A DNA stretch of 64,000 nt from contig NZ_SLZK01000002.1 in NCBI RefSeq assembly GCF_004341105.1, positions 614,310 through 678,309 on the forward strand, written 5' to 3'. Positions 7,807 through 17,043 of this stretch are shown piece after piece (position 1 is the first letter of the stretch; every line of letters begins with the position of its first letter). The notes under the pieces were generated by a model that was not told where the DNA came from, made no database searches, and saw only the letters and a list, made by a program, of their open reading frames with translations. The DNA is from Rhizobium sp. BK418 (GTDB lineage: Bacteria > Pseudomonadota > Alphaproteobacteria > Rhizobiales > Rhizobiaceae). The translations under genes and the position numbers were made by a program.

Positions 7807-8799
7807 CTACTCCGCCGGTGCCAGTTCATGCACCGGGAAGCGGTACGTCGTCGAGCAGAATTCGCAGGTCACCGAGATCTCGCCATTTTCCTGGCTCGCC
7901 TCGATTTCCTCGGCGCTAAAACCCTTCAGCACGCCGCCGATCTTTTCCCGCGAACAACTGCAACGATCGAAGACCGCGCGCGGTTCGTAGACGCGCACGC
8001 CGCGCTCGTGGAAGAGGCGGAAGAGCAGGCGCTCGGTACCGACGAGCGGATCGGTAAGCTCATCGGCATCGACGGTCTCGACGAGCGAGCGAGCTTCCAT
8101 CCAGGCATCATCCTCGACATGGGCGCGCGCTGCGGTGTCGCCGTCGCCGCCATGGAGATCGGGCTGGCGCATGCGCTCCGGCGCTTCCGGCAGGAACTGG
8201 GCAACAAGACCGCCGGCCCGCCAGCGGTGACGCGGCTTGCCGTTCTCGTCGCGGTCGAAGAGTTCGGCAGCGGCAAGGCGAACCCGCGTCGGGATCTGCT
8301 CCGACTGGCGGAAGTAGACGCCGGCAATGTCTTCCAGCGAGGCGCCATCCAGCGCTACGATGCCCTGATAGGGCTGGCTGAACTTACCCTGGTCGATGGT
8401 GAAGGCGAGGACGCCCTTGCCAAGAAGTTGTTCCGGCTCGGTCTCGCCCGAAGCGACTGCCTTGTCGAGCAGGGCCTGGTCGAAACGGGCATAGGCGCGG
8501 ACATTTTCCGGCGTCGAGAAATCGCAGACCAGAAGATCGACGGGGCCGTCGCTTTTCGTCTGGACGGTGAACTTGCCTTCGAATTTCAGCGAGGTGCCAA
8601 GCAGCACCGTGAGCACCACCACTTCCGCCAGAAGGCGGGCGACGGGGGCGGGATAACGATGCCGCTCAAGAATCGCGTCCAGCATCGGGCCGAGCTGGAC
8701 GGCGCGACCGCGCACATCAAGCCCTTCCACCTGAAAAGGGACGACATGATCATCGCCGGCGAAATCGAACTCGCCGAGAGCGGCTGCAGCTTCTGCCAT
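7807..8799 (-). CDS. hslO: Redox-regulated chaperone Hsp33
   Basis: Hsp33 is a cytoplasmic holdase activated by oxidation of a C-terminal zinc site. The product has 330 residues. The zinc cysteines are present as C280-x-C282 (DRCSCSREK) and C312-x-x-C315 (TCEFCSTTYRF). The N-terminal domain has FQVEGLDVRGRAVQLG. A GTG nine bases upstream is also in frame, but AGGAG lies directly against that codon and about eight bases from the ATG at 8799, which decides the start. It follows argF by 91 bases on the same strand; an argD-argF-hslO order is usual in rhizobia. Confidence 0.93.
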   Translation of the reverse strand: MAEAAAALGEFDFAGDDHVVPFQVEGLDVRGRAVQLGPMLDAILERHRYPAPVARLLAEVVVLTVLLGTSLKFEGKFTVQTKSDGPVDLLVCDFSTPENVRAYARFDQALLDKAVASGETEPEQLLGKGVLAFTIDQGKFSQPYQGIVALDGASLEDIAGVYFRQSEQIPTRVRLAAAELFDRDENGKPRHRWRAGGLVAQFLPEAPERMRQPDLHGGDGDTAARAHVEDDAWMEARSLVETVDADELTDPLVGTERLLFRLFHERGVRVYEPRAVFDRCSCSREKIGGVLKGFSAEEIEASQENGEISVTCEFCSTTYRFPVHELAPAE

Positions 8800-8890
8800 G
8801 GCTTTCACTCCTATTTTATAGGAGCAGCCGACTAGCGCGCCGGCCGCTCGCGCAGCCGCGAGTTTGGGACTCGCGACATCCGATTATGGT

Positions 8891-9808
8891 TCAGATCGCG
8901 CCCAGGCACCAAGCAAGAATCGACTTCTGCGCATGAAGACGGTTTTCCGCCTCATCGAAGACCACGGATTGCGGGCCATCGATCACCTCGTCCGTCACTT
9001 CCTCACCGCGATGAGCGGGAAGGCAATGCATGAACAATGCGTCTTTGCCGGCCTGCGCCATCAAATGCGCGTTGACCTGATAGGGCTGGAAGACATTGTG
9101 ACCGCGGGCCCGATGTTCCTGATTCATGGAGACCCAGGTATCGGTCACCACGCAATCGACGCCGGCGACCGCACGGTCGGCATCATGGCATAGCATGATT
9201 TCGGCGCCCTCATTGCGGGCCCAGTTCAGATAGTGATCCTTGGGCTCGGAACCAAGGGGTACAGCCATGTTCATGCGATAGCCGAAACGAGCAGCCCCTT
9301 CGACGAGGGAATGCAGTACGTTGTTGCCGTCTCCGGTCCAGGCGATCGTCTTGCCCTTGATCGGGCCGCGATGCTCTTCGAAGGTCATGATATCGGCCAT
9401 GATCTGGCAAGGGTGCGTGTCGTCCGTCAGCGCGTTGATGACGGGAACGGTCGCATGTTCGGCGAGCTCCAGCATGCGGCTGTGCTCGGTCGTGCGGATC
9501 ATGATCGCATCGACATAGCGCGACAGCACCTTGGCCGTATCACCGATCGTCTCGGCGCGGCCGAGCTGCATTTCGGTGCCCGAGAGGAACAGCGTCTCAC
9601 CGCCGAGCTGGCGCATGCCGACATCGAAGGACACGCGGGTTCGGGTCGACGGCTTCTCGAAGATCATGGCCAGCATCTTGCCGGCGAGCGGCTTGTCGGC
9701 GGCACCCGCCTTGAACGCCTGCTTTCGCACCTTCGCATCGTCCATGATGGTTCTGAGATCGGATGCGGTGACTGCGGAGAGATCGAGGAAGTGTTTGGGG
9801 GAAGCCAT
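8891..9808 (-). CDS. argF: Ornithine carbamoyltransferase
   Basis: The enzyme joins ornithine and carbamoyl phosphate to citrulline in arginine synthesis. The product has 305 residues. The carbamoyl-phosphate loop is S54-T-R-T57 ([12 protein letters not shown]). [15 protein letters not shown] and the ornithine loop [13 protein letters not shown] near residue 260 are also present. The length is normal. It lies 45 bases after argD and probably shares its transcript. Confidence 0.95.
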   Translation of the reverse strand: MASPKHFLDLSAVTASDLRTIMDDAKVRKQAFKAGAADKPLAGKMLAMIFEKPSTRTRVSFDVGMRQLGGETLFLSGTEMQLGRAETIGDTAKVLSRYVDAIMIRTTEHSRMLELAEHATVPVINALTDDTHPCQIMADIMTFEEHRGPIKGKTIAWTGDGNNVLHSLVEGAARFGYRMNMAVPLGSEPKDHYLNWARNEGAEIMLCHDADRAVAGVDCVVTDTWVSMNQEHRARGHNVFQPYQVNAHLMAQAGKDALFMHCLPAHRGEEVTDEVIDGPQSVVFDEAENRLHAQKSILAWCLGAI

Positions 9809-9853
9809 TGTTCGTTACCTGCTACGCCCGCCAGCGGGCGGGGCATTGTCCTT

Positions 9854-11053
9854 TCAAGCGGTCTTCTTGACCTTGGCGGCACGGATGCTTTCGGCGGCAC
9901 GCTCGAGACGGGCAATGCCCTCGCGCGCCTCTTCGGCGGTTACGACCAGCGGCGGCAGCAGACGGATGACATTGTCGCCGGCGGGGATGGCCAGAAGATG
10001 GGCTGCGCGGATCTCCTTCAGGAGCTCAGCCGAGGGAATGGCAGCCTTGACGCCGAGCAGCAGGCCTTCGCCCCTGATATCCTCGATCACATCGGGATAA
10101 CGATCCTTGAGCGAGGCGAGGCCCTGACGGAAGACGAGGGTGACATCGCGGACATGCTGCAGGAAACCATCGGCCAGGATGACATCCAGAACCGCGTTGC
10201 CGACAGCCATGGCCAGCGGGTTGCCGCCATAGGTGGAACCATGCGTGCCGGCCTTCATGCCAGAGGCGGCCTCTGCCGTCGCCAGGCACGCACCGAGCGG
10301 GAAACCGCCGCCGATGCCCTTGGCAACCGCCATGATATCGGGCGTGATGCCAGACCACTCATAGGCGAAGAGCTTGCCGGTACGGCCGACGCCGGTCTGA
10401 ACCTCGTCGAGAATGAGGAGCAGGCCGTGTTCATCGCAGATCTGGCGGAGCGCCCTCATGAATTCAGGCGTCACCGGGCGGACACCGCCCTCGCCCTGTA
10501 CGGGCTCTATAAGGATGCCGGCCGTCTTGTCGGAAATCGCGGCGCGCACGGCCTCGATATCGCCGAAGGGAACCCGATCGAAGCCGGGGGTCTTCGGGCC
10601 GAAACCTTCGAGATATTTCTCCTGGCCGCCGGCGGCGATGGTCGCCAGCGTGCGGCCGTGGAAGGCGCCTTCGAAGGTGATAATGTGGAAACGTTCGGGA
10701 TGTCCCTTGGAGAACTGGTAGCGGCGCGCCGTCTTGATGGCGCATTCCAGAGCCTCGGCACCGGAATTGGTGAAGAACACCTTGTCGGCGAAAGTGGCAT
10801 CCGTCAGCCGCTTGGCAAGCTTCTCCTGACCAGGCACTTCATAGACATTCGACAGGTGCCAGACCTTGTCGGCCTGATCCTTGAGAGCAGCCACGACATG
10901 CGGGTTGCCGTGACCGACTGACGTGACAGCGACGCCTGCGCCAAAATCGAGATATCGTTCGCCGGTTTCGGTGATCAGCCAGACGCCCTCACCTCGCTCG
11001 AACCGCAACGGGGCACGAGAATAGGTATCATAAAGCGGCGAGGCTTCAGCCAT
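9854..11053 (-). CDS. argD: Acetylornithine aminotransferase
   Basis: This PLP enzyme of class-III aminotransferases converts N-acetylglutamate semialdehyde to N-acetylornithine in arginine synthesis. The product has 399 residues. It has [17 protein letters not shown] (phosphate-binding region), [23 protein letters not shown] (PLP-ring Asp) and the Schiff-base lysine Lys245 in [22 protein letters not shown] closes the site. It is the first gene of the argD-argF-hslO run. A strong promoter and a 5' hairpin lie in its leader. Confidence 0.95.
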   Translation of the reverse strand: MAEASPLYDTYSRAPLRFERGEGVWLITETGERYLDFGAGVAVTSVGHGNPHVVAALKDQADKVWHLSNVYEVPGQEKLAKRLTDATFADKVFFTNSGAEALECAIKTARRYQFSKGHPERFHIITFEGAFHGRTLATIAAGGQEKYLEGFGPKTPGFDRVPFGDIEAVRAAISDKTAGILIEPVQGEGGVRPVTPEFMRALRQICDEHGLLLILDEVQTGVGRTGKLFAYEWSGITPDIMAVAKGIGGGFPLGACLATAEAASGMKAGTHGSTYGGNPLAMAVGNAVLDVILADGFLQHVRDVTLVFRQGLASLKDRYPDVIEDIRGEGLLLGVKAAIPSAELLKEIRAAHLLAIPAGDNVIRLLPPLVVTAEEAREGIARLERAAESIRAAKVKKTA

Positions 11054-11126
11054 GGCGCGAACTCCTGCAACAGGTTATGAGACAACGGACTCCGGCTAAC
11101 AAAACCAGGCCCGAAAAATCAAAAAT

Positions 11127-11178
11127 GCCGCCTTTCGGCGGCCGAGAGCACTATTTACTTTTCGCACTGCAATGTCAA
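11127..11178 (-). promoter_or_regulatory. Sigma-70-type promoter and 5' hairpin of argD
   Basis: On the minus strand TTGACA (11178-11173) and AATAGT (11155-11150) are separated by exactly 17 bases. Starting about where transcription should begin, GCCGCC-GAAA-GGCGGC forms a tight hairpin followed by ATTTTTGATTTTT. So the argD transcript would begin with a stable stem-loop. The hairpin also resembles an intrinsic terminator, but it is too close to the start point to act as an ordinary attenuator. The promoter is predicted from sequence only. Confidence 0.55.
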
Positions 11179-11255
11179 CAAAACTGAGGATTTAGCGCAT
11201 GCGTCAAGCAGGCAATCGGCTTTACAGGTCTATCAACAGCTAATGTTGCAGAAAT

Positions 11256-11360
11256 GACTCGCTCGGGAAGCAAGTTGGGGAAAACTACGAATTCGGATTC
11301 ATCCGATTCCTGCGACTCTTGTCACAGAGTCAGGCTCACACTAGGTTAAAGTTCAATTAC
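11256..11360 (+). promoter_or_regulatory. gcrA upstream region: GANTC cluster and CtrA-like box
   Basis: Five GANTC sites, the CcrM methylation target, fall at 11256, 11296, 11305, 11314 and 11327. A TTAA-N7-TTAC sequence at 11346-11360 matches a CtrA full site (TTAA-N7-TTAA) in all but one base. Both signals are expected in alphaproteobacterial cell-cycle promoters. They lie 117-221 bases before the gcrA start. Actual binding is inferred. Confidence 0.55.
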
Positions 11361-11476
11361 TAGACTGCATGCGGCGGAACTAGTCACCTAAATTTATCAG
11401 GCGTTTCTTGCTTCGGAAGCTTCCGAGGCAACGGTGAGGGATTCTGCCATCACCAACGCAAAGGCGGAGACAGGGC

Positions 11477-12007
11477 ATGAACTGGACAGACGAGCGTGTC
11501 GAGAAGCTCAAGAAGCTTTGGTCGGAGGGGTTGAGCGCCAGCCAGATCGCTGCGCAGCTTGGCGGGGTGAGTAGAAACGCTGTTATCGGCAAGGTTCACC
11601 GGCTCAGTCTTCCCGGCCGCGCCAAGGCCGGCGGTACGGCAACCACGGCGCGTGCGCCGAAGCGCAATACCTCGGCACCGCGCGCTCCGAACTATACATC
11701 TCGCATCGCCACCCGCACCGTGACGCGCCAGCAGGGCGCAACGATGCTGAAGGAAGAGATCGAGATCGAAACCGTCGAGGAGATGGACTACGTGCCGGCC
11801 GCAAACGTGGTCGTGCCGATCTCCCGTCGCCTCGGACTGACGGAGCTGACAGAGCGCACCTGCAAGTGGCCGGTCGGCGACCCGCTGAAGGACGACTTCT
11901 ACTTCTGCGGCTGCGACTCCCCGGATTCATCGCCCTACTGCAACTATCATGCGCGCCTCGCCTATCAGCCGGTCAGCGAACGCCGCAAGGCTGTCCGGGT
12001 CGCCTGA
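11477..12007 (+). CDS. gcrA: Cell-cycle regulator GcrA
   Basis: GcrA binds sigma-70 RNA polymerase and activates promoters that carry methylated GANTC sites. The product has 176 residues. The N-terminal helix-turn-helix is MNWTDERVEKLKKLWSEG followed by SASQIAAQLGGVSRNAVIGK, the diagnostic start of the family. A basic low-complexity linker (about residues 50-90) joins it to a conserved C-terminal region with TCKWPVGDP and CGCDSPDSSPYCNYH. A purine-rich AAGGCGGAGACAGGGC precedes the ATG. A strong terminator follows the gene. Confidence 0.95.
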   Translation: MNWTDERVEKLKKLWSEGLSASQIAAQLGGVSRNAVIGKVHRLSLPGRAKAGGTATTARAPKRNTSAPRAPNYTSRIATRTVTRQQGATMLKEEIEIETVEEMDYVPAANVVVPISRRLGLTELTERTCKWPVGDPLKDDFYFCGCDSPDSSPYCNYHARLAYQPVSERRKAVRVA

Positions 12008-12037
12008 TCGGCGACCTCCAACAGACCAAACGTACCG

Positions 12038-12076
12038 TCACCCCTCCTCGCCGATGCGCGGAGGGGTGATTTTTTT
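12038..12076 (+). terminator. Intrinsic terminator after gcrA
   Basis: TCACCCCTCC (12038-12047) pairs perfectly with GGAGGGGTGA (12060-12069) around a 12-base loop and is followed by seven Ts. Confidence 0.9.
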
Positions 12077-12306
12077 AGCCGGCACAGGAGCGCGGGAAAA
12101 CGGCTCCCGGCCACGGTCGTTCGAAGGCCGAGCTCTGCCGGCCTTCCACCATGCCTGACAATGCGAACTTATGTGGCCAACATCACCGATGCGTTTCAGC
12201 CTCGACCGGCATGGAACGGTCGTCATGGCGCTGTAGCGCGATTTTCTGATCCAGATGCGGTATTCTCGTCGAGTAGCACGGCGCAAACAGTCGCTCAGGG
12301 GTGCCA

Positions 12307-13095
12307 ATGGAGATCGATCCGAAGCGCATGACAATGGGATTCGTCGGGACGGGCACGATTACAGAGGCCGTCGTCACCGGATTGGGCAAGACAGCGTTTC
12401 GCGACACACCGATCGTGCTGTCACCGCGTAACGCAGGCGTCGCCGCCCGTCTCGCGGCGGCAAACGAGAATGTGTCGATCGCTTTAAGCAATCAGGATGT
12501 CCTCGACCGCTCCGATCTCGCGTTTTTGGCCGTGAGGCCGCAAATTGCCGAGGAGGTCGTCCGCTCGCTCCGATTTCGGCCGGGCCACCATGTCATCAGC
12601 TTTGTCGCGGCCACGCCAATGGATCAACTGCTGGCGTGGATCGATCCACCGGTTCGCCTAAGCCTGGCAATTCCACTTCCGTTCGTCGCAGATCTTCAGG
12701 GGGCGACTGCGATCTACCCGCCCGACGAAGTTTCCCACGCCCTCTTTTCGGCGCTCGGAACGGCGATCCAGGTTGAAAACAAACTTGAGTTCGAACTTCT
12801 CGCGGTGGCGAGCTGCCTGATGGCCAGCTATTTCGGCATCCTTGAGGCGACGTCGACCTGGCTGCAGAGCCAGGGGCTTTCGGGACCGTCTGGCGACGCC
12901 TACCTCCGTCAATTGTTTTCCGGCCTCGCCCATGCCGCCCGTTCAAAACCTATGGCGAGTTTCGACGAGCTCATCGGTGAGCATTCGACCAAGGGCGGAT
13001 TGAATGAACAGGTGCTCGAAGACTTTCGCGCGTTCGGCGGCATGGCGGCTCTGCAAAAGGCTCTTGATCGAATTCTTGCGCGCATCCGCCTGTAA
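12307..13095 (+). CDS. Pyrroline-5-carboxylate reductase-like protein
   Basis: The product has 262 residues and belongs to the ProC family, which reduces pyrroline-5-carboxylate to proline with NAD(P)H. The N-terminal nucleotide loop is GFVGTGTITEAVVTGL. LAFLAVRPQIAEEV matches the conserved V-K-P-Q region, with Arg in place of Lys. The C-terminal dimer domain ends in SFDELIGEHSTKGGLNEQ, comparable to the TPGG region of ProC, but Thr-Lys-Gly-Gly here differs from the usual Ser-Pro-Gly-Gly. This suggests a divergent paralogue. The ATG at 12307 is preferred over the GTG at 12301. It is a single gene between terminators. Confidence 0.75.
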   Translation: MEIDPKRMTMGFVGTGTITEAVVTGLGKTAFRDTPIVLSPRNAGVAARLAAANENVSIALSNQDVLDRSDLAFLAVRPQIAEEVVRSLRFRPGHHVISFVAATPMDQLLAWIDPPVRLSLAIPLPFVADLQGATAIYPPDEVSHALFSALGTAIQVENKLEFELLAVASCLMASYFGILEATSTWLQSQGLSGPSGDAYLRQLFSGLAHAARSKPMASFDELIGEHSTKGGLNEQVLEDFRAFGGMAALQKALDRILARIRL

Positions 13096-13220
13096 AAGCA
13101 GGTTCTTTCGAGGCTCGCTTCGGCGCTGGGTGTCGGCTTTCATTAGGAGTTGGGAGTTCCACATAGACAAACAGGCCGCCCGTCAAGCGGGCGACCCGTC
13201 TGGACCTCCGATCACTCGGA

Positions 13221-13904
13221 TTAAGCTTCCATGGAATATCCCGCACCGCGGACGGTGCGGATGACGTCCTGCATGTTGGAGAAGTTCAGCGCCTTGCGCA
13301 GGCGGCCGACATGGACGTCGACGGTGCGTTCGTCCACATAGATGTCATGGCCCCAGACGCCGTCCAGAAGCTGGGAACGGGAGAAGACCCGGCCCGGCGA
13401 TGACATCAGGAATTCCAGCAGGCGGAATTCGGTGGGACCGAGGCGGACTTCGCGGCTCTTGCGATGAACGCGATGGGTTTCGCGATCGAGCTCGATATCT
13501 CCACACTTCAGAACGGTGGAGAGAACCTCGGGACGGGCGCGGCGCAGCATCGCCTTGACGCGGGCGACAAGCTCCGGCGTGGAGAAGGGCTTGACGACAT
13601 AGTCGTCGGCGCCGGTCGAGAGACCGCGAACGCGCTCGCTTTCCTCGCCGCGTGCCGTCAGCATGATGATCGGCAGGCGCTCGGTCTCCGGTCGCATGCG
13701 CAGTCGGCGGCAGAGCTCGATGCCGGAAACGCCCGGCAGCATCCAGTCAAGGATGAGCAGGTCCGGCGTGCGCTCCTGAAGCCGGATTTCCGCCTCGTCG
13801 CCACGGAGGATCGTATCCACCTCGAAACCTTCCGCTTCGAGGTTGTAGCGGAGAAGCACGCTGAGTGCCTCTTCATCTTCAACAACTGCAACTCTTGGGA
13901 TCAT
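13221..13904 (-). CDS. phoB: Phosphate regulon response regulator PhoB
   Basis: PhoB activates the phosphate-starvation regulon when phosphorylated by PhoR. The product has 227 residues. The receiver domain has the acidic pair E10/D11-region, phospho-acceptor D53 (LILDWMLPG) and K105 before PFS. A winged-helix OmpR-type domain covers about residues 130-225, with RVFSRSQLLDGVWG and VDVHVGRLRKAL. It is the last gene of the phoR-pst-phoU-phoB run, 228 bases after phoU with a repeat element between, so it may also have its own promoter. Confidence 0.95.
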   Translation of the reverse strand: MIPRVAVVEDEEALSVLLRYNLEAEGFEVDTILRGDEAEIRLQERTPDLLILDWMLPGVSGIELCRRLRMRPETERLPIIMLTARGEESERVRGLSTGADDYVVKPFSTPELVARVKAMLRRARPEVLSTVLKCGDIELDRETHRVHRKSREVRLGPTEFRLLEFLMSSPGRVFSRSQLLDGVWGHDIYVDERTVDVHVGRLRKALNFSNMQDVIRTVRGAGYSMEA

Positions 13905-13989
13905 GCGTGTCAGTCTCCTAATGCATGATCCTTAAACCGGGGGTGATTTAAACAAGGGACCATGCAGAAACTCGGAATTGGCTGCACCT

Positions 13990-14087
13990 AAAGCGTGTCG
14001 CGATCCTTCGGATCCGCTGCCGCGCTGTAAGCTTTTTTCGCATGTCGTTATCGCAAAACCGCTGCACACTTTTGCGCGACATGCTTT
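13990..14087. repeat. RIME-type palindromic intergenic element
   Basis: The element begins AAAGCGTGTCGCG and ends TTTGCGCGACATGCTTT, so its outer ends are inverted copies. Inside are TCGTTATCGCAAAACCGC and GCACACTTTTG. The same order is found at 23,554-23,653. Size and layout fit the roughly 100-bp rhizobial mosaic elements. It sits between phoU and phoB and does not interrupt either gene. Confidence 0.75.
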
Positions 14088-14132
14088 CTGCGCGCCCCCG
14101 GCGAGGGCGCGCATGCAATGGGCAGGTCCGGA

Positions 14133-14846
14133 TTACTCCGTGACTGCGCCGACGGTGTTGGAGCTGTCGTCCTTCGGACGCTCGCCCTCCGGCTGGGAAC
14201 CGGTTGCCATGTAGTAGATCGTCTCGGCGATGTTGGTCGCATGATCGCCGATGCGCTCGATGTTCTTGGCGCAGAAGAGAAGATGCGTGCAGCTCGTGAT
14301 GTTGCGCGGATCTTCCATCATGTAGGTCAGGAGTTCGCGGAACAGCGAGGTGTACATCGCGTCGATTTCATCGTCGCGCTCGCGGATCGACTTTGCCTTG
14401 TCGGCCGAACGCGTCGTGTAGACGTCGAGCACTTCCTTGAGCTGGACGAGCGCCAGTTCGGAAAGATGCTCGAGACCGCGGGCGAGCTTGCGCGGAACGC
14501 CGGTGCTCTGCACGGCGATGACACGCTTGGCCGTGTTCTTGCCGAGATCGCCGACGCGCTCGAGGTCGGCGGCGATACGGATCGAACCCATGATCTCGCG
14601 AAGGTCGGAGGCCATCGGCTGGCGACGGGCGATCGTGACAATCGCCTTGTCGTTGATTTCGCGCTCGGCATGATCGAGGATCACGTCGTCCGAGATGACT
14701 TTCTGTGCGAGCGCGGTGTCACCGTTGACGAGCGCGCGAACAGCGTCGGCACCCATCTGTTCGGCAAGGCCGCCCATCTCGGCAATGCGCCGGGACAGGA
14801 ACTTCAGGTCGTCATCGTAAGCAGAGAAAATATGTGTCGATGCCAT
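14133..14846 (-). CDS. phoU: Phosphate signalling protein PhoU
   Basis: PhoU links the Pst transporter to the PhoR sensor and restrains the regulon when phosphate is high. The product has 237 residues made of two PhoU three-helix repeats. Metal-site motifs of the family are seen, including ISDDVILDHAEREINDKA in the first repeat and RERDDEIDAMYTSLFRELL in the second. CAKNIERIGDHATNIAE closes the protein. The gene follows pstB by 44 bases. Confidence 0.95.
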   Translation of the reverse strand: MASTHIFSAYDDDLKFLSRRIAEMGGLAEQMGADAVRALVNGDTALAQKVISDDVILDHAEREINDKAIVTIARRQPMASDLREIMGSIRIAADLERVGDLGKNTAKRVIAVQSTGVPRKLARGLEHLSELALVQLKEVLDVYTTRSADKAKSIRERDDEIDAMYTSLFRELLTYMMEDPRNITSCTHLLFCAKNIERIGDHATNIAETIYYMATGSQPEGERPKDDSSNTVGAVTE

Positions 14847-14890
14847 GGGGCTTTGTCCTCGAAAATCGGGAAGGCTTCACATCTCCAAAC

Positions 14891-15706
14891 TCAGCCGAAC
14901 CGGCCCATGATATAGTCCTGGGTACGCGGATCGTCCGGGTTGGTGAACATCTTGTCGGTGTCGTTCTCCTCGACCAGGTTGCCGAGGTGGAACATGGCTG
15001 TACGCTGTGATACGCGCGCGGCCTGCTGCATGGAATGCGTCACGATGACGATGGTGTAGTTTTCACGCAGCTCGTGGATCAGCTCTTCGACCTTGGCGGT
15101 TGCGATCGGGTCGAGCGCCGAGCAGGGCTCGTCCATCAGGATGACTTCCGGGCTGACGGCGACGGCGCGTGCGATGCACAGACGCTGCTGCTGGCCGCCG
15201 GAAAGCCCGGTGCCGGATTCATGCACGCGATCCTTGACTTCATTCCAGAGGCCGGCGCGCTGCAGGCTGGACTCGACGATCTGGTCGAGGTCTGCCTTGG
15301 ACTTGGCGAGGCCGTGAATGCGCGGGCCATACGAGACGTTTTCGTAGATCGACTTCGGGAACGGGTTCGGCTTCTGGAACACCATGCCGACACGGGCGCG
15401 GAGTTCGACGACGTCGATGTCGGGATCGTAGATGTCGTCGCTGTCGAGCGTGATCTTGCCGGTCACGCGGCAGCCGTCGATCGTGTCGTTCATGCGGTTC
15501 AGCGACCGAAGGAAGGTAGACTTGCCGCAGCCGGACGGGCCGATCAGGGCGGTCACGGTGTTTTCGCGGATGTTCAGATTGACATCGAAAAGGGCGCGCT
15601 TTTCGCCGTAATAAACGGAGACATCCTGACCGATCATCTTATACGGGACGTTGCTCATTTTCTGGTCCAGCGCCTTCTCAACTGCTGCTTCCGTCAACAT
15701 GTTCAT
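14891..15706 (-). CDS. pstB: Phosphate ABC transporter ATP-binding protein
   Basis: PstB is the ATPase of the high-affinity phosphate importer. The product has 271 residues. It has Walker [10 protein letters not shown], signature [14 protein letters not shown], Walker [13 protein letters not shown] and the switch histidine in [15 protein letters not shown]. The phosphate-type spacing [16 protein letters not shown] is present. It lies 14 bases after pstA, consistent with one transcript. Confidence 0.96.
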   Translation of the reverse strand: MNMLTEAAVEKALDQKMSNVPYKMIGQDVSVYYGEKRALFDVNLNIRENTVTALIGPSGCGKSTFLRSLNRMNDTIDGCRVTGKITLDSDDIYDPDIDVVELRARVGMVFQKPNPFPKSIYENVSYGPRIHGLAKSKADLDQIVESSLQRAGLWNEVKDRVHESGTGLSGGQQQRLCIARAVAVSPEVILMDEPCSALDPIATAKVEELIHELRENYTIVIVTHSMQQAARVSQRTAMFHLGNLVEENDTDKMFTNPDDPRTQDYIMGRFG

Positions 15707-15720
15707 GATCTCTACTCCGT

Positions 15721-17043
15721 TTACCAGCGGCGCTCAAAGCGACGACGCAAGAGGATAGCTCCGATGTTCATGACGATCAGGAACAGGAGCAGGACGATGA
15801 TGGCACCCGAGGTTCTTTCCACGAAGGCGCGCTCGGCTTCGTTGGCCCACATGTAGACCTGAACCGGAAGTGCGGTGGAGGGATCGAGCGGAGTGGTCGG
15901 CGCCTGGGCGACGAACGCGACCATGCCGATCAGGAGCAGCGGCGCGGTTTCGCCGAGTGCGTGGGCAAGGCCGATGATCGTGCCGGTCAGAATGCCGGGC
16001 ATGGCGAGCGGCAGCACATGGTGGAACACCATCTGCATCTTCGAAGCGCCGAGGCCCAGCGCCGCCGAGCGGATCGACGGCGGCACGGCGCGGAGCGCTG
16101 CACGCGTCGCGATGATGATCGTCGGCAGCGTCATCAGCGTCAGCACCAGACCACCGACGAGCGACGCCGAACGCGGCAGGCCGGCGAAGTTGATGAAGAC
16201 CGACAGGCCGAGCAGACCGTAGACGATCGAGGGAACCGCGGCGAGGTTGTTGATGTTGACCTCAATCAGGTCCGTGAGCCTGTTCTTCGGCGCGAATTCC
16301 TCGAGGTAGATCGAGGCGGCGACGCCGATCGGCAGCGCAAGGACGAGAACGATCAGCATCAGGTAGAGCGAGCCGATGAGGGCGACGCCGAGACCTGCGG
16401 CTTCCGGACGGCTGGAATTGCCGTTGACGAAGAGGCCGGTGTTGAACTGCTTGTGGAGAGCGCCGCTCGCCTTCAGTTCGTTCATCCAGGCGACCTGCTT
16501 GTCGTTGACCTTGCGGTTCTTCTCGTCGACCGAAAGATTGATCTGGCCTTTGTTGGCGCTGTCGATATTGGCATCTGCAAGCACCGTAACATTGACGGTC
16601 TTGCCGATGATCGACGGGTCTGCAACGACCATGTCGCGCAACTGGATCGGCGCGCCCTTGGACAGCATGGCGGTTGCGTCGCGCACATCAGGACGGCTCG
16701 AGGCATTGATGCCGAGCTGCTTGACGATCGCGTCACGCAGCAGAACCGGATAGTTGGCGGCGACCAGAACCGAAGGGTCGGTCGCACGCTTGTTATCAGG
16801 GTCAATCGTCTTCTCGGCGAACTCGATCGGCAGCGTGATCGACGTCTGCTGGAACGCCGTATAGCCGTTGCTGATGACTGTCCAAAGCAGAATGAAGAGG
16901 AAGATCAGGCCGAATGCGATGGCTGCGATGCCATAGGCCTGGAACCGGCGCTCGGCAGCGTAGCGGCGCTTGATGCCGATATCGCGACGCGCAGGCGCCT
17001 TCGACACGGTGACGCCGGCGGCGGGGGAAACAATATTCGTCAT
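15721..17043 (-). CDS. pstA: Phosphate ABC transporter permease PstA
   Basis: This membrane subunit of the phosphate importer has 440 residues, clearly longer than the roughly 300 of E. coli PstA. The extra length is a large extracytoplasmic segment (about residues 65-200) after the first membrane helix. The permease core has six membrane segments with the EAA-type loop [20 protein letters not shown]. The ATG at 17043 overlaps the pstC stop as ATGA, which fixes the start and shows translational coupling. Confidence 0.94.
   Translation of the reverse strand: MTNIVSPAAGVTVSKAPARRDIGIKRRYAAERRFQAYGIAAIAFGLIFLFILLWTVISNGYTAFQQTSITLPIEFAEKTIDPDNKRATDPSVLVAANYPVLLRDAIVKQLGINASSRPDVRDATAMLSKGAPIQLRDMVVADPSIIGKTVNVTVLADANIDSANKGQINLSVDEKNRKVNDKQVAWMNELKASGALHKQFNTGLFVNGNSSRPEAAGLGVALIGSLYLMLIVLVLALPIGVAASIYLEEFAPKNRLTDLIEVNINNLAAVPSIVYGLLGLSVFINFAGLPRSASLVGGLVLTLMTLPTIIIATRAALRAVPPSIRSAALGLGASKMQMVFHHVLPLAMPGILTGTIIGLAHALGETAPLLLIGMVAFVAQAPTTPLDPSTALPVQVYMWANEAERAFVERTSGAIIVLLLFLIVMNIGAILLRRRFERRW

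Noticed and set aside
9233..10921. 562-codon plus-strand open frame
   Set aside because: It is antisense to argF and argD, both of which carry complete catalytic motifs.
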